From Eubacterium sp. (GTDB lineage: Bacteria; Bacillota; Clostridia; Lachnospirales; Lachnospiraceae), in assembly GCA_021769425.1 (NCBI GenBank), contig JAETSX010000001.1, forward strand, positions 92,887-156,886: DNA of 64,000 nucleotides, given 5' to 3'. Of this stretch, positions 55,969 through 64,000 are shown one piece after another (the first letter of the stretch is position 1; each line of letters begins with the position of its first letter). Under the pieces are notes generated by a model. That model ran no database searches and had not been told where the DNA came from. It saw only the letters and a program-made list of their open reading frames with translations. Position numbers and translations under genes: made by a program.

Positions 55969-57504
55969 TTACTTCTCTCCGTACCGTTCCTGTAAAAGTT
56001 TACGGTCAATCTTGCCGTTAGCGTTCAAGGGCATAGCCGTCACTGAAATCATTTCTTCCGGCATCATATAGGCCGGGAGAAAATCCTTTAAATATGCCAG
56101 AATCTCTTCCTTTTCGGCGGTTCCCTGATAGATCAGAACAATCTGCTCCTTCTTTGGACGATAGATGCAGGCCGCCCGATCCAATTTCTGGAAAGAACCT
56201 GCTGTATGTTCGATTTCCCCCAGCTCAATCCGGTATCCCATATGCTTGATCTGGAAATCTTTCCGCCCCTGGTAAAGATACTCTCCCCGTTCATTAAATT
56301 TTACCAGGTCTCCGGTACGGTACACCGGATCAGGATAAGACTCATGCAGCGGATTCTGGACAAAGACCTCCTGGGTTTTTTCCAGGCTGTTGTAATATCC
56401 CCGGCCCACAAAGGAACCTCTGAAATACAGTTCTCCTGTCTCGCCTTCGTCAATAAGCTTCCCTTCTTCCGTTACCGCAAAAGCATTTATATTTTCACAG
56501 GGAGTGCCGATGGGGATCGGTTCTTCGTCCGAAAATTCCCGGTCTAAGATATAATACAAGCCAATGTCCGTGATTTCCGTGGGGCCGAACAGATTGGCGT
56601 ACCTCGCTTCCGGCAGATGTCTGCGCCAGACGTTTAGCTGCCTGGTGGGCATCACTTCCCCGGCGAACAAAACCGTGCGCAGTTCCGGCAATGCCACATA
56701 ATCCAAAGCCCGCCAGTCTGCCACAATGGACAGCGCCGAGGGCACCCAGTAAATAGCGTTTACATGGGTTTCCTTCATATATTCCAAAAGCTTCACCGGA
56801 AAAGAAAAAAGTTTCTTCGGAATAATCTGCAAGGCCGCCCCATTTCGTATGGCTGTAAAAATATCCAGTACAGACATGCTGAAATAGAAAGGAGTCTGAC
56901 TTCCGAATACCGTTGTTTCATCAAATTGGAAGGTACGGCTGACCCATTCCGCATAGTCAATGACAGACCGGTGGCTGATAACGCTCCCTTTGGGAGTCCC
57001 GGTGGAGCCTGAGGTATACAGAATGTATAAAGGATCTGCGTCAATCATGTTTTTCCGGATGTTCTGCAGGCATTCCTGCTGTATTTCCTCCTCTGTCTCA
57101 GCCGCAAGCAGCGCTTCATAGTCCAGCGCCAAATAGTCCGAAAAAATCTTTTCATTCTGAATAGAGCTTCCAAGGATTGCAGCCGGCTGCAAGCTGTCCA
57201 ATATTTTACGAATACGTTCCGGCGCCATCTGGGTATCCATACAGACATAAAAATTTCCGCTGGCGGCAACTCCGAAAAAAGAAACCAGGCATTCCACGGA
57301 TTTTTCCATAAAAACAACGATGGGTTTGCGCATTCCTGGAACTTTTTCTGCAATCTGATATCCTAACTTTCTTACCTGCCGCAGCAGTTCTGTATAAGTA
57401 ACCTGCATTTTATCATCCCGGAACGCAAGATTATAGGGGCATACTTCAGCAGAATGCTCAATATATTCCAACACGTTACGGGCCGCCCTGTTCCAACTCT
57501 CCAT
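55969..57504 (-). CDS. Stand-alone adenylation enzyme (DltA/NRPS A-domain-like)
   Basis: A 511-residue ANL-superfamily ligase. A3 is ILYTSGSTGTPKGSVISH, A5 resembles NLFGPTEITDIG, A7 is YRTGDLVKFNERGEYLYQGRKD, A8 is QIKHMGYRIELGEIE, and A10 is NANGKIDRKLL. It is closest in layout to DltA and free-standing A-domains. It should adenylate an amino or hydroxy acid and load it on the adjacent ACP. The substrate pocket was not assigned. No DltB or DltD is near, so teichoic acid D-alanylation is not supported. It is 17 nt upstream of the ACP. Confidence 0.85.
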   Translation of the reverse strand: MESWNRAARNVLEYIEHSAEVCPYNLAFRDDKMQVTYTELLRQVRKLGYQIAEKVPGMRKPIVVFMEKSVECLVSFFGVAASGNFYVCMDTQMAPERIRKILDSLQPAAILGSSIQNEKIFSDYLALDYEALLAAETEEEIQQECLQNIRKNMIDADPLYILYTSGSTGTPKGSVISHRSVIDYAEWVSRTFQFDETTVFGSQTPFYFSMSVLDIFTAIRNGAALQIIPKKLFSFPVKLLEYMKETHVNAIYWVPSALSIVADWRALDYVALPELRTVLFAGEVMPTRQLNVWRRHLPEARYANLFGPTEITDIGLYYILDREFSDEEPIPIGTPCENINAFAVTEEGKLIDEGETGELYFRGSFVGRGYYNSLEKTQEVFVQNPLHESYPDPVYRTGDLVKFNERGEYLYQGRKDFQIKHMGYRIELGEIEHTAGSFQKLDRAACIYRPKKEQIVLIYQGTAEKEEILAYLKDFLPAYMMPEEMISVTAMPLNANGKIDRKLLQERYGEK

Positions 57505-57521
57505 ATTCATCCCTTTCTTTA

Positions 57522-58826
57522 TCACTGCTGTTCCTGTGCCTCAATCAAACCATTCTCCGTTAATTTATCTGCAATATCAATTAGCATGTCCACCGGACAT
57601 CCAATCCGATCACTGATAGCTATCAGATCATTTTTCCCATCCGCATAGGCAATAAATGTAGTGATGGCGTAAATCTTATCATACTGCCCCTTCCGGCTGA
57701 TGGTGGGATACAGCCCCCGCTTTCCAAGCTGTGGTTCACATAATACCTTTACCTGGTAATTCCGATTATGCTCCAACGTATGGATCACTTTCGTCATCAC
57801 CTGGAAGCTGCCCTGAAATCCTTCCGGCGAAACATAATCCATATTGTCTGCCGAAGTATGGTACTGGGGAAATTCTCCGTATTTTGTCCGGCAAAAGCCC
57901 ACCACCGGAAGATCAATGCCCGGCGCATTGTACTGACGCTCGTCGGAGCCCCGTTTCAGAAAAGGATAAACGATAAATTCTTTGCCGTGATACTGAAGCG
58001 TATTCTTTAATACCCGATCCGCCAGGGTATCTCCATATCTGGATTCCACCATAGAATAATGATGATTGTCTCCCACACAGGAAAGGTTGAAGCCTGCAAT
58101 TACATGGCTTTTCAGTTCTTTCCAATGGCTGCTTAAATATGTAATAGAACCAATGGTCTCCGGTATCCATATAAAACGGTACGTATATCTCCTGCCGCTC
58201 TGTCCCAAAAGCCATTTTGCAAGCTGCACAGCCAGAGCCGGGCCGGAACATTCATTATTTGCCATGGAAGGGTGGCAGACATAAGTGGAAAAGAAGATTT
58301 CTTCTTCACTCTCCCCCGGAATTACCAATTCTCCATAGGTCAGGCTTCCCTGTTTCAACTGGCTTTTAATTACCATATGATATGTATCTTCCGGCAGATT
58401 ATTTTTCTGAATTTCGCTCATGCAGAATCCGAAATTTTCTTTATAGTAAGAAGTCAGGTAGGGAATTACTTCGGGCTGCGCCGGCTCTGTATAAATATGA
58501 TGTTTCAGTTCTTCCAGTGTGACATGCGCATCCACCGGCACGGAATATCCCATAATATGTAAGTTATTTTCCTGAAAATCAATCACTCTTTTACCGGAAC
58601 TGTTCTCAATATACCCTTCTGAAATGTTCCATTCCCTGGGCACCTCCCAGTCAAATACTTTCGTACCGCTGGGCACTTCTGTAATCCGTATTCCGGGAAG
58701 CTGCTGTTTTAGTATGGCCAGAGTCTGGCGCACTCCGTTCCCAGTGATGCTGCGGCAGATGGGAAACAGCCTGGCGGCCAGATCATACATCTGTTTTCCC
58801 GGATGATCTGTGCTTTTCTCTTTCAT
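57522..58826 (-). CDS. DUF4910/DUF2172 aminopeptidase-like protein
   Basis: A 434-residue protein with the aminopeptidase-like (M28-fold) DUF4910/DUF2172 architecture. The N-terminal ARLFPICRSITGNGVRQTL and the central YVCHPSMANNECSGPALAVQLA have metal-type His, Asn and Glu. IWIPETIGSITYLS, KRGSDERQY and the C-terminal winged helix (about 365-430, DRIGCPVDMLIDIADKLTENG) follow. The family is often found in nonulosonate and surface-sugar loci, where a deacylase role on a modified sugar is plausible. The ATG at 58826 overlaps the pseB stop (ATGA) and has AGGAGG 6 nt upstream. Confidence 0.8.
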   Translation of the reverse strand: MKEKSTDHPGKQMYDLAARLFPICRSITGNGVRQTLAILKQQLPGIRITEVPSGTKVFDWEVPREWNISEGYIENSSGKRVIDFQENNLHIMGYSVPVDAHVTLEELKHHIYTEPAQPEVIPYLTSYYKENFGFCMSEIQKNNLPEDTYHMVIKSQLKQGSLTYGELVIPGESEEEIFFSTYVCHPSMANNECSGPALAVQLAKWLLGQSGRRYTYRFIWIPETIGSITYLSSHWKELKSHVIAGFNLSCVGDNHHYSMVESRYGDTLADRVLKNTLQYHGKEFIVYPFLKRGSDERQYNAPGIDLPVVGFCRTKYGEFPQYHTSADNMDYVSPEGFQGSFQVMTKVIHTLEHNRNYQVKVLCEPQLGKRGLYPTISRKGQYDKIYAITTFIAYADGKNDLIAISDRIGCPVDMLIDIADKLTENGLIEAQEQQ

Positions 58827-59824
58827 CTGAATCCTCCTGAATGCATGCCTGCCAACAATTCCCGAAGCTGTTCTACATTCAGCCACTCTGTATTTGTACC
58901 GGAACTGTACTCAAAGCCATCCGCTACCTTTTTCCCTCCGGGAAGGATACGGCGCTCTTCCCACCAACTGTAATGAGGATACACAATATAATGTTTCTCA
59001 TATTCATATGTCATAGCAGAATCTTCTCTAGTTACCATTATCTCATGCAGCTTTTCCCCTTCCCGGATTCCCACTTCTTCTGTAAAACATTCCGGAGCCA
59101 TCGCCCGGGCTAAATCAGTGATTTTAAAAGACGGAATTTTGGATATAAAAGTCTCTCCGCCTTTTGCTTCTCCCAAGGCTTTAATCACAAGCTGCACCCC
59201 TTCTTCCAGACTGATCCAGAACCGGGTCATACGGTAGTCTGTAATGGGAAGCGTTTTTTCTCCCTGAGCTATCATCTGTTGGAAAAAAGGAATAACAGAT
59301 CCCCTGCTTCCGGCCACATTCCCATAACGGACAATAGAAAAACAGACGTCTTTTTCACCAGAATAGGCATTTGCCGCAATAAATAATTTGTCAGATACCA
59401 GTTTCGTTCCGCCATACAGATTAATGGGATTTACCGCTTTGTCCGTGGACAGGGCCACTACCCGTTTTACCCCGCGATCCAACGCTGCGTCCACAAGATT
59501 CATTGCCCCTACAATATTTGTTTTGACTGCTTCTATGGGATTGTACTCGCAGGCCGGCACCTGTTTCAGCGCTGCTGCATGGATGACATAATCCACTCCG
59601 TCCAAAGCCCGGAACATCCGATCCCTGTCCCGCACATCACCGATAAAAAATCTCAGCTTTTCTTTGTGTTTCCGAAATTTATCCGCCATCTGGAATTGTT
59701 TGAATTCATCACGGGAATAGATAATGATTTTCTTTGGTTCGTAATGAGTCAATACATATTCCGTAAATGCGCTTCCAAAAGAGCCTGTCCCTCCTGTAAT
59801 AAGAATTGTTTTCCGGTTTAACAT
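58823..59824 (-). CDS. pseB: UDP-N-acetylglucosamine 4,6-dehydratase (inverting)
   Basis: A 333-residue extended SDR that dehydrates UDP-GlcNAc with C5 inversion, the first step of pseudaminic acid synthesis. It has ILITGGTGSFGSAFTEYVL, HAAALKQVPACEYNP, STDKAVNPINLYGGTKLVSDK and RYGNVAGSRGSVIPFF. The YGGTK form of the catalytic motif and the length are typical of PseB/FlaA1. ATG 59824 has GGAGG 7 nt upstream. It is followed by an ATGA overlap with the DUF4910 gene. Confidence 0.94.
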   Translation of the reverse strand: MLNRKTILITGGTGSFGSAFTEYVLTHYEPKKIIIYSRDEFKQFQMADKFRKHKEKLRFFIGDVRDRDRMFRALDGVDYVIHAAALKQVPACEYNPIEAVKTNIVGAMNLVDAALDRGVKRVVALSTDKAVNPINLYGGTKLVSDKLFIAANAYSGEKDVCFSIVRYGNVAGSRGSVIPFFQQMIAQGEKTLPITDYRMTRFWISLEEGVQLVIKALGEAKGGETFISKIPSFKITDLARAMAPECFTEEVGIREGEKLHEIMVTREDSAMTYEYEKHYIVYPHYSWWEERRILPGGKKVADGFEYSSGTNTEWLNVEQLRELLAGMHSGGFR

Positions 59825-59884
59825 AACACTTCCTCCTGATTTATTCTGCCGTTTGCCCATGGATTTGCCTGTTTTTCAGACTTT

Positions 59885-61762
59885 TTATTCCCTGGAACTA
59901 TCCTGAGCCTGGAAACCAAAGACCTTCTTTGTATACTCCTCTGTAATCACAGCGTATTCCTCTAACAGTTCCATATATTTTTTTCCCTGCCGCGCAAGTT
60001 CGATTCCCTCTTCTTCCATTGTTTCCCGCCTTAAATACTGCCCGGAACAGATAATTTGCTCTGCCTTTGTCATGGACTCGCTTAAAAGCTGATAGTTGGG
60101 ATTTTCTTCAATTTTTTTCCGGTTCCGCTTTACCCGTTTCAAAATTTTCAGATATGCCTGTTTATCCATATTCCCTTTTTTGCACAATTTGTCCAATTGC
60201 TGATAAAGCTTCTTTCCTTCCCGGGCAAGCGATACAATCTGGTGAACCTGCTTTGGCGTGTCCTGCTGATAAACCCGGATTTTCTCCTGCTCTTCTTCCT
60301 GAAATACTGGTTTCAGACGGTCTATGCAGGCAGAAACGTCCACTTCTTTGATGCACTCACGGTCAATCACCTCTGATAAAGTCATTAACTCGGTTCCTTC
60401 GATTCTGGCTCCTCCTTCTGTAGCGTTGATAAACACCGTTTTATGCCTTCTTGTCCACTGTTCTATATAGTCTCCAAACCATTTGCGATAACTGTCCAAA
60501 TTCTTTAATGTCGGAACTTCCTTTTCATAATTCCCCGGAACCTTAATAAATTCCTCTGTGTCTTCCTCAGGCATCGCATCCTGAAAGGTTCCGTCTGCAT
60601 GGGATTTATTATCGGTATAGGCCAAGTCCTGCCCCACAAAAATAATTTTCCGAAAACCAAGATGGCATGTCAGAGAAAAAGCCAGCGTAGCAACAGAGCC
60701 TCCCGTGGGAAAGCCTTCCAGCTTTTTTCCATTCATCTCAAACATTTTCCGGACATATTCATAACCTTCATCATAAAAAAATTTTTTGCCGGTATGGTAA
60801 TCCAAAATTGCGTTTGCCGCTGTTACCATGGTCAGAAGAGGCAAACTCCTGGCCTGTTCCGTTTTCACCAGTTCCAACGGTTTGAGTCCATCCAGGGTTG
60901 CAAACATATCCGGTACAATTCCCTCCCGCAATAATGGTTTCACTGCCGTATCTACCGCAATAATAAAGGATTTATTTTTTGCCCGTTTCAGTTCTTTTAT
61001 ATTTTTATTCAAAGAAGGCCCTGCCGACACCACAAAGGCCGGAATATCATCTGGGATTGCGCCAAAAAGCTGAAATGCTTTATATCCTGTTCGGATATAC
61101 TGCACATTATGATAAAAATTTTCCGCCTGATAAGGGCTGAAAAATATTTTCGTTCCAATTCCCATATAATAGTTTTCCGTTTTCTTTACCAGAAGCTCCA
61201 GAAAATGATTTACCTGCTCCCGGCATAATTCCACATAATTGGGCAAGACGAAATATTTCATAAGAGGAATCTTATCTCCCTGGAGCATAGTTCCCACAAT
61301 GCCTTCCATCCCGCCTTCATTGATCCCTTCTATAATCAGGGCAACTGTCCTTTTGCCGAATATTCTCTCAAAATCTACCCGTTCCAATTGTTTGTCAAAT
61401 ACAGAAAACAGAGGCTCATACAGCATTACAATTACACTTTCATCTGTCTGCGCCATCAATTCTTCCAGATAATGAATATTTCCCATCCCCAGAATAAAAA
61501 TCGGAGCGTTTGGAACAATTTTACCCAATACAGAAATTTGGTTCACCGGATGGGCTTTCGGATCGCGCCGTCCCGCCAAATACAGCCTGCGTCCGTCCTT
61601 CTCTGCCGCCAGAATCAACTCACCATTAAATGCCGTTTCCTCCGCAATCTGCATTGCTTCCTTTTTAAGCAACTCTTCCCTTTTTTCTTCTATGATCTTA
61701 CAGATGCCAGGAAAACGTTTCTCCAGCGTTTTAAGATTCTTCTCCTTTAAGTTCTCCGACAT
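59885..61762 (-). CDS. maf: Motility-associated factor (Maf) glycosyltransferase, flagellin-modifying
   Basis: A 625-residue Maf protein (DUF115/MptE-like core). Residues about 220-420 hold PAFVVSAGPSLNKNIKELKRAK, IAVDTAVKPLLREGIVPDMFATLDG and FVGQDLAYTDNKSHADGT. Maf proteins transfer CMP-activated pseudaminic or legionaminic acid to Ser/Thr of flagellin in the cytoplasm. It sits between flagellin and the Pse genes, as expected. AAGGAG is 7 nt before the ATG. It overlaps the upstream small gene by 32 bp. Confidence 0.9.
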   Translation of the reverse strand: MSENLKEKNLKTLEKRFPGICKIIEEKREELLKKEAMQIAEETAFNGELILAAEKDGRRLYLAGRRDPKAHPVNQISVLGKIVPNAPIFILGMGNIHYLEELMAQTDESVIVMLYEPLFSVFDKQLERVDFERIFGKRTVALIIEGINEGGMEGIVGTMLQGDKIPLMKYFVLPNYVELCREQVNHFLELLVKKTENYYMGIGTKIFFSPYQAENFYHNVQYIRTGYKAFQLFGAIPDDIPAFVVSAGPSLNKNIKELKRAKNKSFIIAVDTAVKPLLREGIVPDMFATLDGLKPLELVKTEQARSLPLLTMVTAANAILDYHTGKKFFYDEGYEYVRKMFEMNGKKLEGFPTGGSVATLAFSLTCHLGFRKIIFVGQDLAYTDNKSHADGTFQDAMPEEDTEEFIKVPGNYEKEVPTLKNLDSYRKWFGDYIEQWTRRHKTVFINATEGGARIEGTELMTLSEVIDRECIKEVDVSACIDRLKPVFQEEEQEKIRVYQQDTPKQVHQIVSLAREGKKLYQQLDKLCKKGNMDKQAYLKILKRVKRNRKKIEENPNYQLLSESMTKAEQIICSGQYLRRETMEEEGIELARQGKKYMELLEEYAVITEEYTKKVFGFQAQDSSRE

Positions 61763-62081
61763 AAGCAGTCTCCTTTTCCCTGAAATATTCTTCCGAGAGG
61801 AACATTTCCAAATACCCTGATATTCCCTGTTCCAAAGCGTCCATCATCAAAACATTGTCATGCTCCTTAAGGGCTGTCTCACAATCCTTTAAAATATCCA
61901 GCAAGTTCTCATACACTTCCGGTTCCAGTTCAAACCGCTGCTCCATAAACCACTGTACAAATTCCTGAACCTGCGAAAACACCCCTTTGCTGTTCTCCAC
62001 ATAATTGTTATCACGGTGATAAGTTGCATGAAATCCAAGAAAATTAATGCTTTCATACAATTCCTGTATTTTCTCCTCCAT
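61731..62081 (-). CDS. Small acidic helical protein between flagellin and maf
   Basis: 116 residues, strongly acidic, predicted all-helical, with no membrane segment. I recognise no family. The sequence is not FliS or FlaG by eye. The gene is 72 nt after the flagellin stop and overlaps maf by 32 bp, so it is very probably cotranslated with maf. A helper of flagellin glycosylation or export is possible (inference from position only). Confidence 0.65.
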   Translation of the reverse strand: MEEKIQELYESINFLGFHATYHRDNNYVENSKGVFSQVQEFVQWFMEQRFELEPEVYENLLDILKDCETALKEHDNVLMMDALEQGISGYLEMFLSEEYFREKETAYVGELKGEES

Positions 62082-62103
62082 CTGTCCTCCCTTTGCTTCG
62101 AAT

Positions 62104-62131
62104 AAAAAAACCGGCCAGAGCCGGCTTTTTT
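62104..62131 (-). terminator. Terminator after flagellin
   Basis: CCGGC (62111-62115) pairs with GCCGG (62120-62124), extended by A/T pairs past a bulged C, then seven T on the minus strand. It lies between flagellin and the glycan cluster, so it should limit read-through from the strong flagellin promoter. Confidence 0.85.
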
Positions 62132-62153
62132 ATTCTGAATTATAACTGACAAT

Positions 62154-63338
62154 TTACTGAAGCAGAGACAGTACGCCCTGAGTGGACTGGTTGGCCTGAG
62201 CAAGCATTGACTGGCCTGCCTGAGCAAGAATATTATTCTTGCTGTATTCCACCATCTCAGAAGCCATGTCTGTGTCACGGATTCTGGATTCTGCTGCCTG
62301 AGTATTCTCAGATACATTATCCAGGTTAGCAACTGTATGCTCTAATCTGTTCTGAATTGCACCAAGTGCAGAACGCTGGGTAGACACAAGATTGATCGCA
62401 TTCTGAACAGCCTTTAATGTAGCGTTTGCCTTATCAAAATCGGAAACAACCGGCATATCAAGGCTTGCCTCGCTGCCAAATCCTCCTGCTGTCACTCCGC
62501 TCTTTGTAGCATCGGCTAACAAGTTGCTCCAAGCGGATGTTCCTGCTCCTACATACTTGCTGCCAAGCGCAGAAGCTCCTGCTGCCTTTGCAGATTCCAT
62601 AGTATTATACTTAGTTCCGCTAGCTGTAAGGGTATACTTACCGCTTGCGTTCATAGCGATCATATCATCTGTAAACGCTGCTTTTCCTACATCTTTTACA
62701 TTCTTCAAGAATGCGCTCTGGTTAGATGCAGCAGTCAGTGTTGCATCATATTTATATTCCGCACCCATATAAGAAATATTGGAATAGGATATGGTTGTTG
62801 TTCCTTTGAAGTATTTAATATCTTTCAGACCAATTGATTTCGCATCCATCTTTCCAATGCTGATGCTGATGCTCTGGTTTGCATTTGCGCCCACCTGAAG
62901 TTTCTTATCTGAAAAGCTTCCGTCCAGCAATTCCTGTTTGTTGAACTGAGTAGTTTCAGAAATTCTGTCAAGTTCCTCAGTTAAAGCTTCCAACTCCTGA
63001 TTAATAGCATCACGGTCAATGTTCTGGTTGGTATCGTTCGCGCCCTGAACTGCCAGTTCATTCATACGCTGTAAGATAGAATGAGCTTCATTCAGCGCAC
63101 CTTCTGCTGTCTGAATCAAAGAGATACCATCCTGTGCATTTCTGGATGCTTTGTTCAAACCGCGCACCTGGCTTCTCATTTTTTCAGAAATTTTTAATCC
63201 TGCTGCATCATCTCCTGCACGGTTGATTCTGTAACCGGAAGATAATTTCTCAGATGATTTTGCCTGTGAACTTGTTGTTACGCTTAACTGACGGTTAGCG
63301 TTCATTGCTGTAAGATTGTGTTGTACTACCATTGCCAT
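62154..63338 (-). CDS. fliC: Flagellin
   Basis: A 394-residue flagellin. The conserved N-terminal D0/D1 (MVVQHNLTAMNANRQLSV, SSGYRINRAGDDAAGLKISEKMR, QDGISLIQTAEGALNE) and C-terminal D1/D0 (LGAIQNRLEHTVANLDN, SRIRDTDMASEMVEYSKNNIL, QAGQSMLAQANQSTQGVLSLLQ) are complete. The variable D2/D3 part (about 165-300) is short and rich in Ser/Thr, offering sites for the Maf enzyme. A CsrA-like site covers its Shine-Dalgarno. Confidence 0.96.
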   Translation of the reverse strand: MAMVVQHNLTAMNANRQLSVTTSSQAKSSEKLSSGYRINRAGDDAAGLKISEKMRSQVRGLNKASRNAQDGISLIQTAEGALNEAHSILQRMNELAVQGANDTNQNIDRDAINQELEALTEELDRISETTQFNKQELLDGSFSDKKLQVGANANQSISISIGKMDAKSIGLKDIKYFKGTTTISYSNISYMGAEYKYDATLTAASNQSAFLKNVKDVGKAAFTDDMIAMNASGKYTLTASGTKYNTMESAKAAGASALGSKYVGAGTSAWSNLLADATKSGVTAGGFGSEASLDMPVVSDFDKANATLKAVQNAINLVSTQRSALGAIQNRLEHTVANLDNVSENTQAAESRIRDTDMASEMVEYSKNNILAQAGQSMLAQANQSTQGVLSLLQ

Positions 63339-63347
63339 AATATTTTT

Positions 63348-63357
63348 CCTCCTTGTT
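63348..63357 (-). promoter_or_regulatory. Flagellin Shine-Dalgarno with CsrA-like site
   Basis: AACAAGGAGG on the minus strand ends 9 nt before the flagellin ATG. It matches the CsrA ACARGGA core and is identical in 10 of 10 bases to the csrA site. A CCCGG/CCGGG hairpin (63375-63379 with 63391-63395) lies just upstream. In B. subtilis, CsrA represses hag at an equivalent site. Confidence 0.6.
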
Positions 63358-63564
63358 GTTTATGGTCTTGTATGCCCGGATATCATTTTGCCGGGTATCT
63401 GTTCTGCCGCAAATCCGTTTGCGTGCATTTTCACGGCTGCCTATTCTTTGAACAGGAGCCTTATATAATAAGCAGGAGCCCTAGGTTACCCCCGCATTAT
63501 TACCGCTGATGCTTTTGCCATGGCTCTGTTCTTCTGACTGATGTTTTATCATACCGCCATGACC

Positions 63565-63894
63565 TTATTTTTCTGGCGCTGCCGCCATTCTCAGGGCTTT
63601 GCCGGCATTATCGCTGCTTTCTGGCTTTCTGGCTTTCCGCCTCTCCTCCATAAGGATTGCCCTGATTTTCTCTTTGGCCTCCGGAGATAACTCCTTATCC
63701 TTATGGTGTTTCACTTCATTTCCCGGCCCTGCCGCCATCCCGTATTTCTCCAATGCCGTGCTCCGCACGATGTTCATAGACTTGGGCGCATCCACCAAAA
63801 TGTGCAGATTGTTGGAACTGCCTCCGGTAAACACCACTTTCACATCGTCTCCAACCAATAAGTACTCACCGGCCTTTACTGTTAATTTCAGCAT
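63565..63894 (-). CDS. csrA: Carbon storage regulator CsrA with C-terminal extension
   Basis: A 109-residue protein. Residues 1-52 are a CsrA core (MLKLTVKAGEYLLVGDDVK, FTGGSSNNLHILVDAPKSM, NIVRSTALEKYG), an RNA-binding post-transcriptional regulator that targets GGA motifs. A further about 57 charged residues (SPEAKEKIRAILMEERRK and on) extend beyond the normal length. ATG 63894 is chosen for AAGGAGG 6 nt upstream. The frame is open to the window edge. It lies upstream of flagellin as in other Firmicutes. FliW, its usual antagonist, is not in the window. Confidence 0.88.
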   Translation of the reverse strand: MLKLTVKAGEYLLVGDDVKVVFTGGSSNNLHILVDAPKSMNIVRSTALEKYGMAAGPGNEVKHHKDKELSPEAKEKIRAILMEERRKARKPESSDNAGKALRMAAAPEK

Positions 63895-63899
63895 GGGAA

Positions 63900-63909
63900 C
63901 CTCCTTGTT
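63900..63909 (-). promoter_or_regulatory. csrA Shine-Dalgarno with CsrA-like site
   Basis: AACAAGGAGG, identical to the flagellin site, lies 5 nt before the csrA ATG, suggesting autoregulation. Confidence 0.5.
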
Positions 63910-64000
63910 TCTTTTCCCTGCCGCCTGATGGATATTCTTTGAAACAGACGGGAAGGAACTCACTTCCTGATGATTTTTCGATGCAACAGTTTGTATCAAA

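Noticed and set aside
55709..57504. Dlt-type teichoic acid D-alanylation operon
   Set aside because: The ligase and ACP resemble DltA and DltC, but DltB and DltD are absent and the neighbours are flagellar glycan genes.
63339..63564. Sigma-28 promoter for flagellin
   Set aside because: I searched the minus strand for a TAAA-N15-CCGATA type match and found none convincing. The flagellin promoter remains unassigned.

Overview
The window looks like the chromosome of an anaerobic, motile, low-to-mid GC Firmicute, most likely a Lachnospiraceae member (genus not resolved). Evidence: strong AGGAGG ribosome binding sites almost everywhere, a siroheme sulfite-reduction locus, diaminopimelate dehydrogenase, class II GalT, a CsrA with the clostridial sequence, and a flagellin followed by a pseudaminic-acid cluster. 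Most genes are on the minus strand in long codirectional runs. No rRNA, tRNA, CRISPR array, transposase or phage gene was seen.

1-7.3 kb: siroheme and sulfur locus. A partial hemA (cut by the left edge), a YeiH-type transporter, an AsrC-like sulfite reductase and a CoA-disulfide-reductase/rhodanese protein run leftward. A LysR regulator and a second, full-length siroheme reductase run rightward. The LysR gene and the leftward operon share a divergent control region with a good promoter and a LysR-type inverted repeat centred near -65.

7.4-10.7 kb: a ferredoxin-type aldo/keto reductase, then a PerR-like repressor gene whose promoter carries a 23-bp perfect palindrome and which overlaps a soluble CZB-domain chemoreceptor gene (redox-controlled chemotaxis). 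11-17 kb: glutamate synthase gltBD. 17.5-21.3 kb: CPBP protease, an unknown protein, Ddh, a HAD phosphatase. 21.3-25.4 kb: a MoxR ATPase / VWA metallopeptidase-like / leucine-rich-repeat triad. 25.8-30.3 kb: folate operon folC-folE-HD-folP-folBK. 30.6-38.3 kb: an LTA-synthase-like enzyme with a probably frameshifted tail, YaaA, HflX and a secreted Fn3 protein. 38.4-39.4 kb: a DUF134-NifX fusion with an elaborate control region. 39.5-44.3 kb: galKT, galR and an internally deleted acetyltransferase.

44.3-62.1 kb: a codirectional flagellar glycan cluster: pseB, pseC, pseI fused to a GNAT (PseH-like) domain, pseG, a SpsF-type CMP-transferase and a Maf glycosyltransferase. Interleaved are genes not expected in a plain pseudaminic pathway: an adenylating enzyme, an acyl carrier protein, an AAC(3)-type N-acyltransferase, an APS-kinase/methyltransferase fusion, a second methyltransferase, a TPR-sulfatase-fold protein and a DUF4910 peptidase-like protein. 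Together they suggest that pseudaminic acid, or a sugar derived from it, is acylated or aminoacylated, methylated and perhaps phospho- or sulfo-modified before transfer to flagellin. This is the strongest candidate here for an undescribed system. 62.1-64 kb: flagellin and a tail-extended CsrA, both with the same AACAAGGAGG Shine-Dalgarno/CsrA-like site.

The window is rich in short tandem repeats, both in coding sequence (folC, the MoxR ATPase, the Fn3 protein) and between genes (7.3 kb, 38.5 kb), and has a small MITE-like palindromic repeat family.
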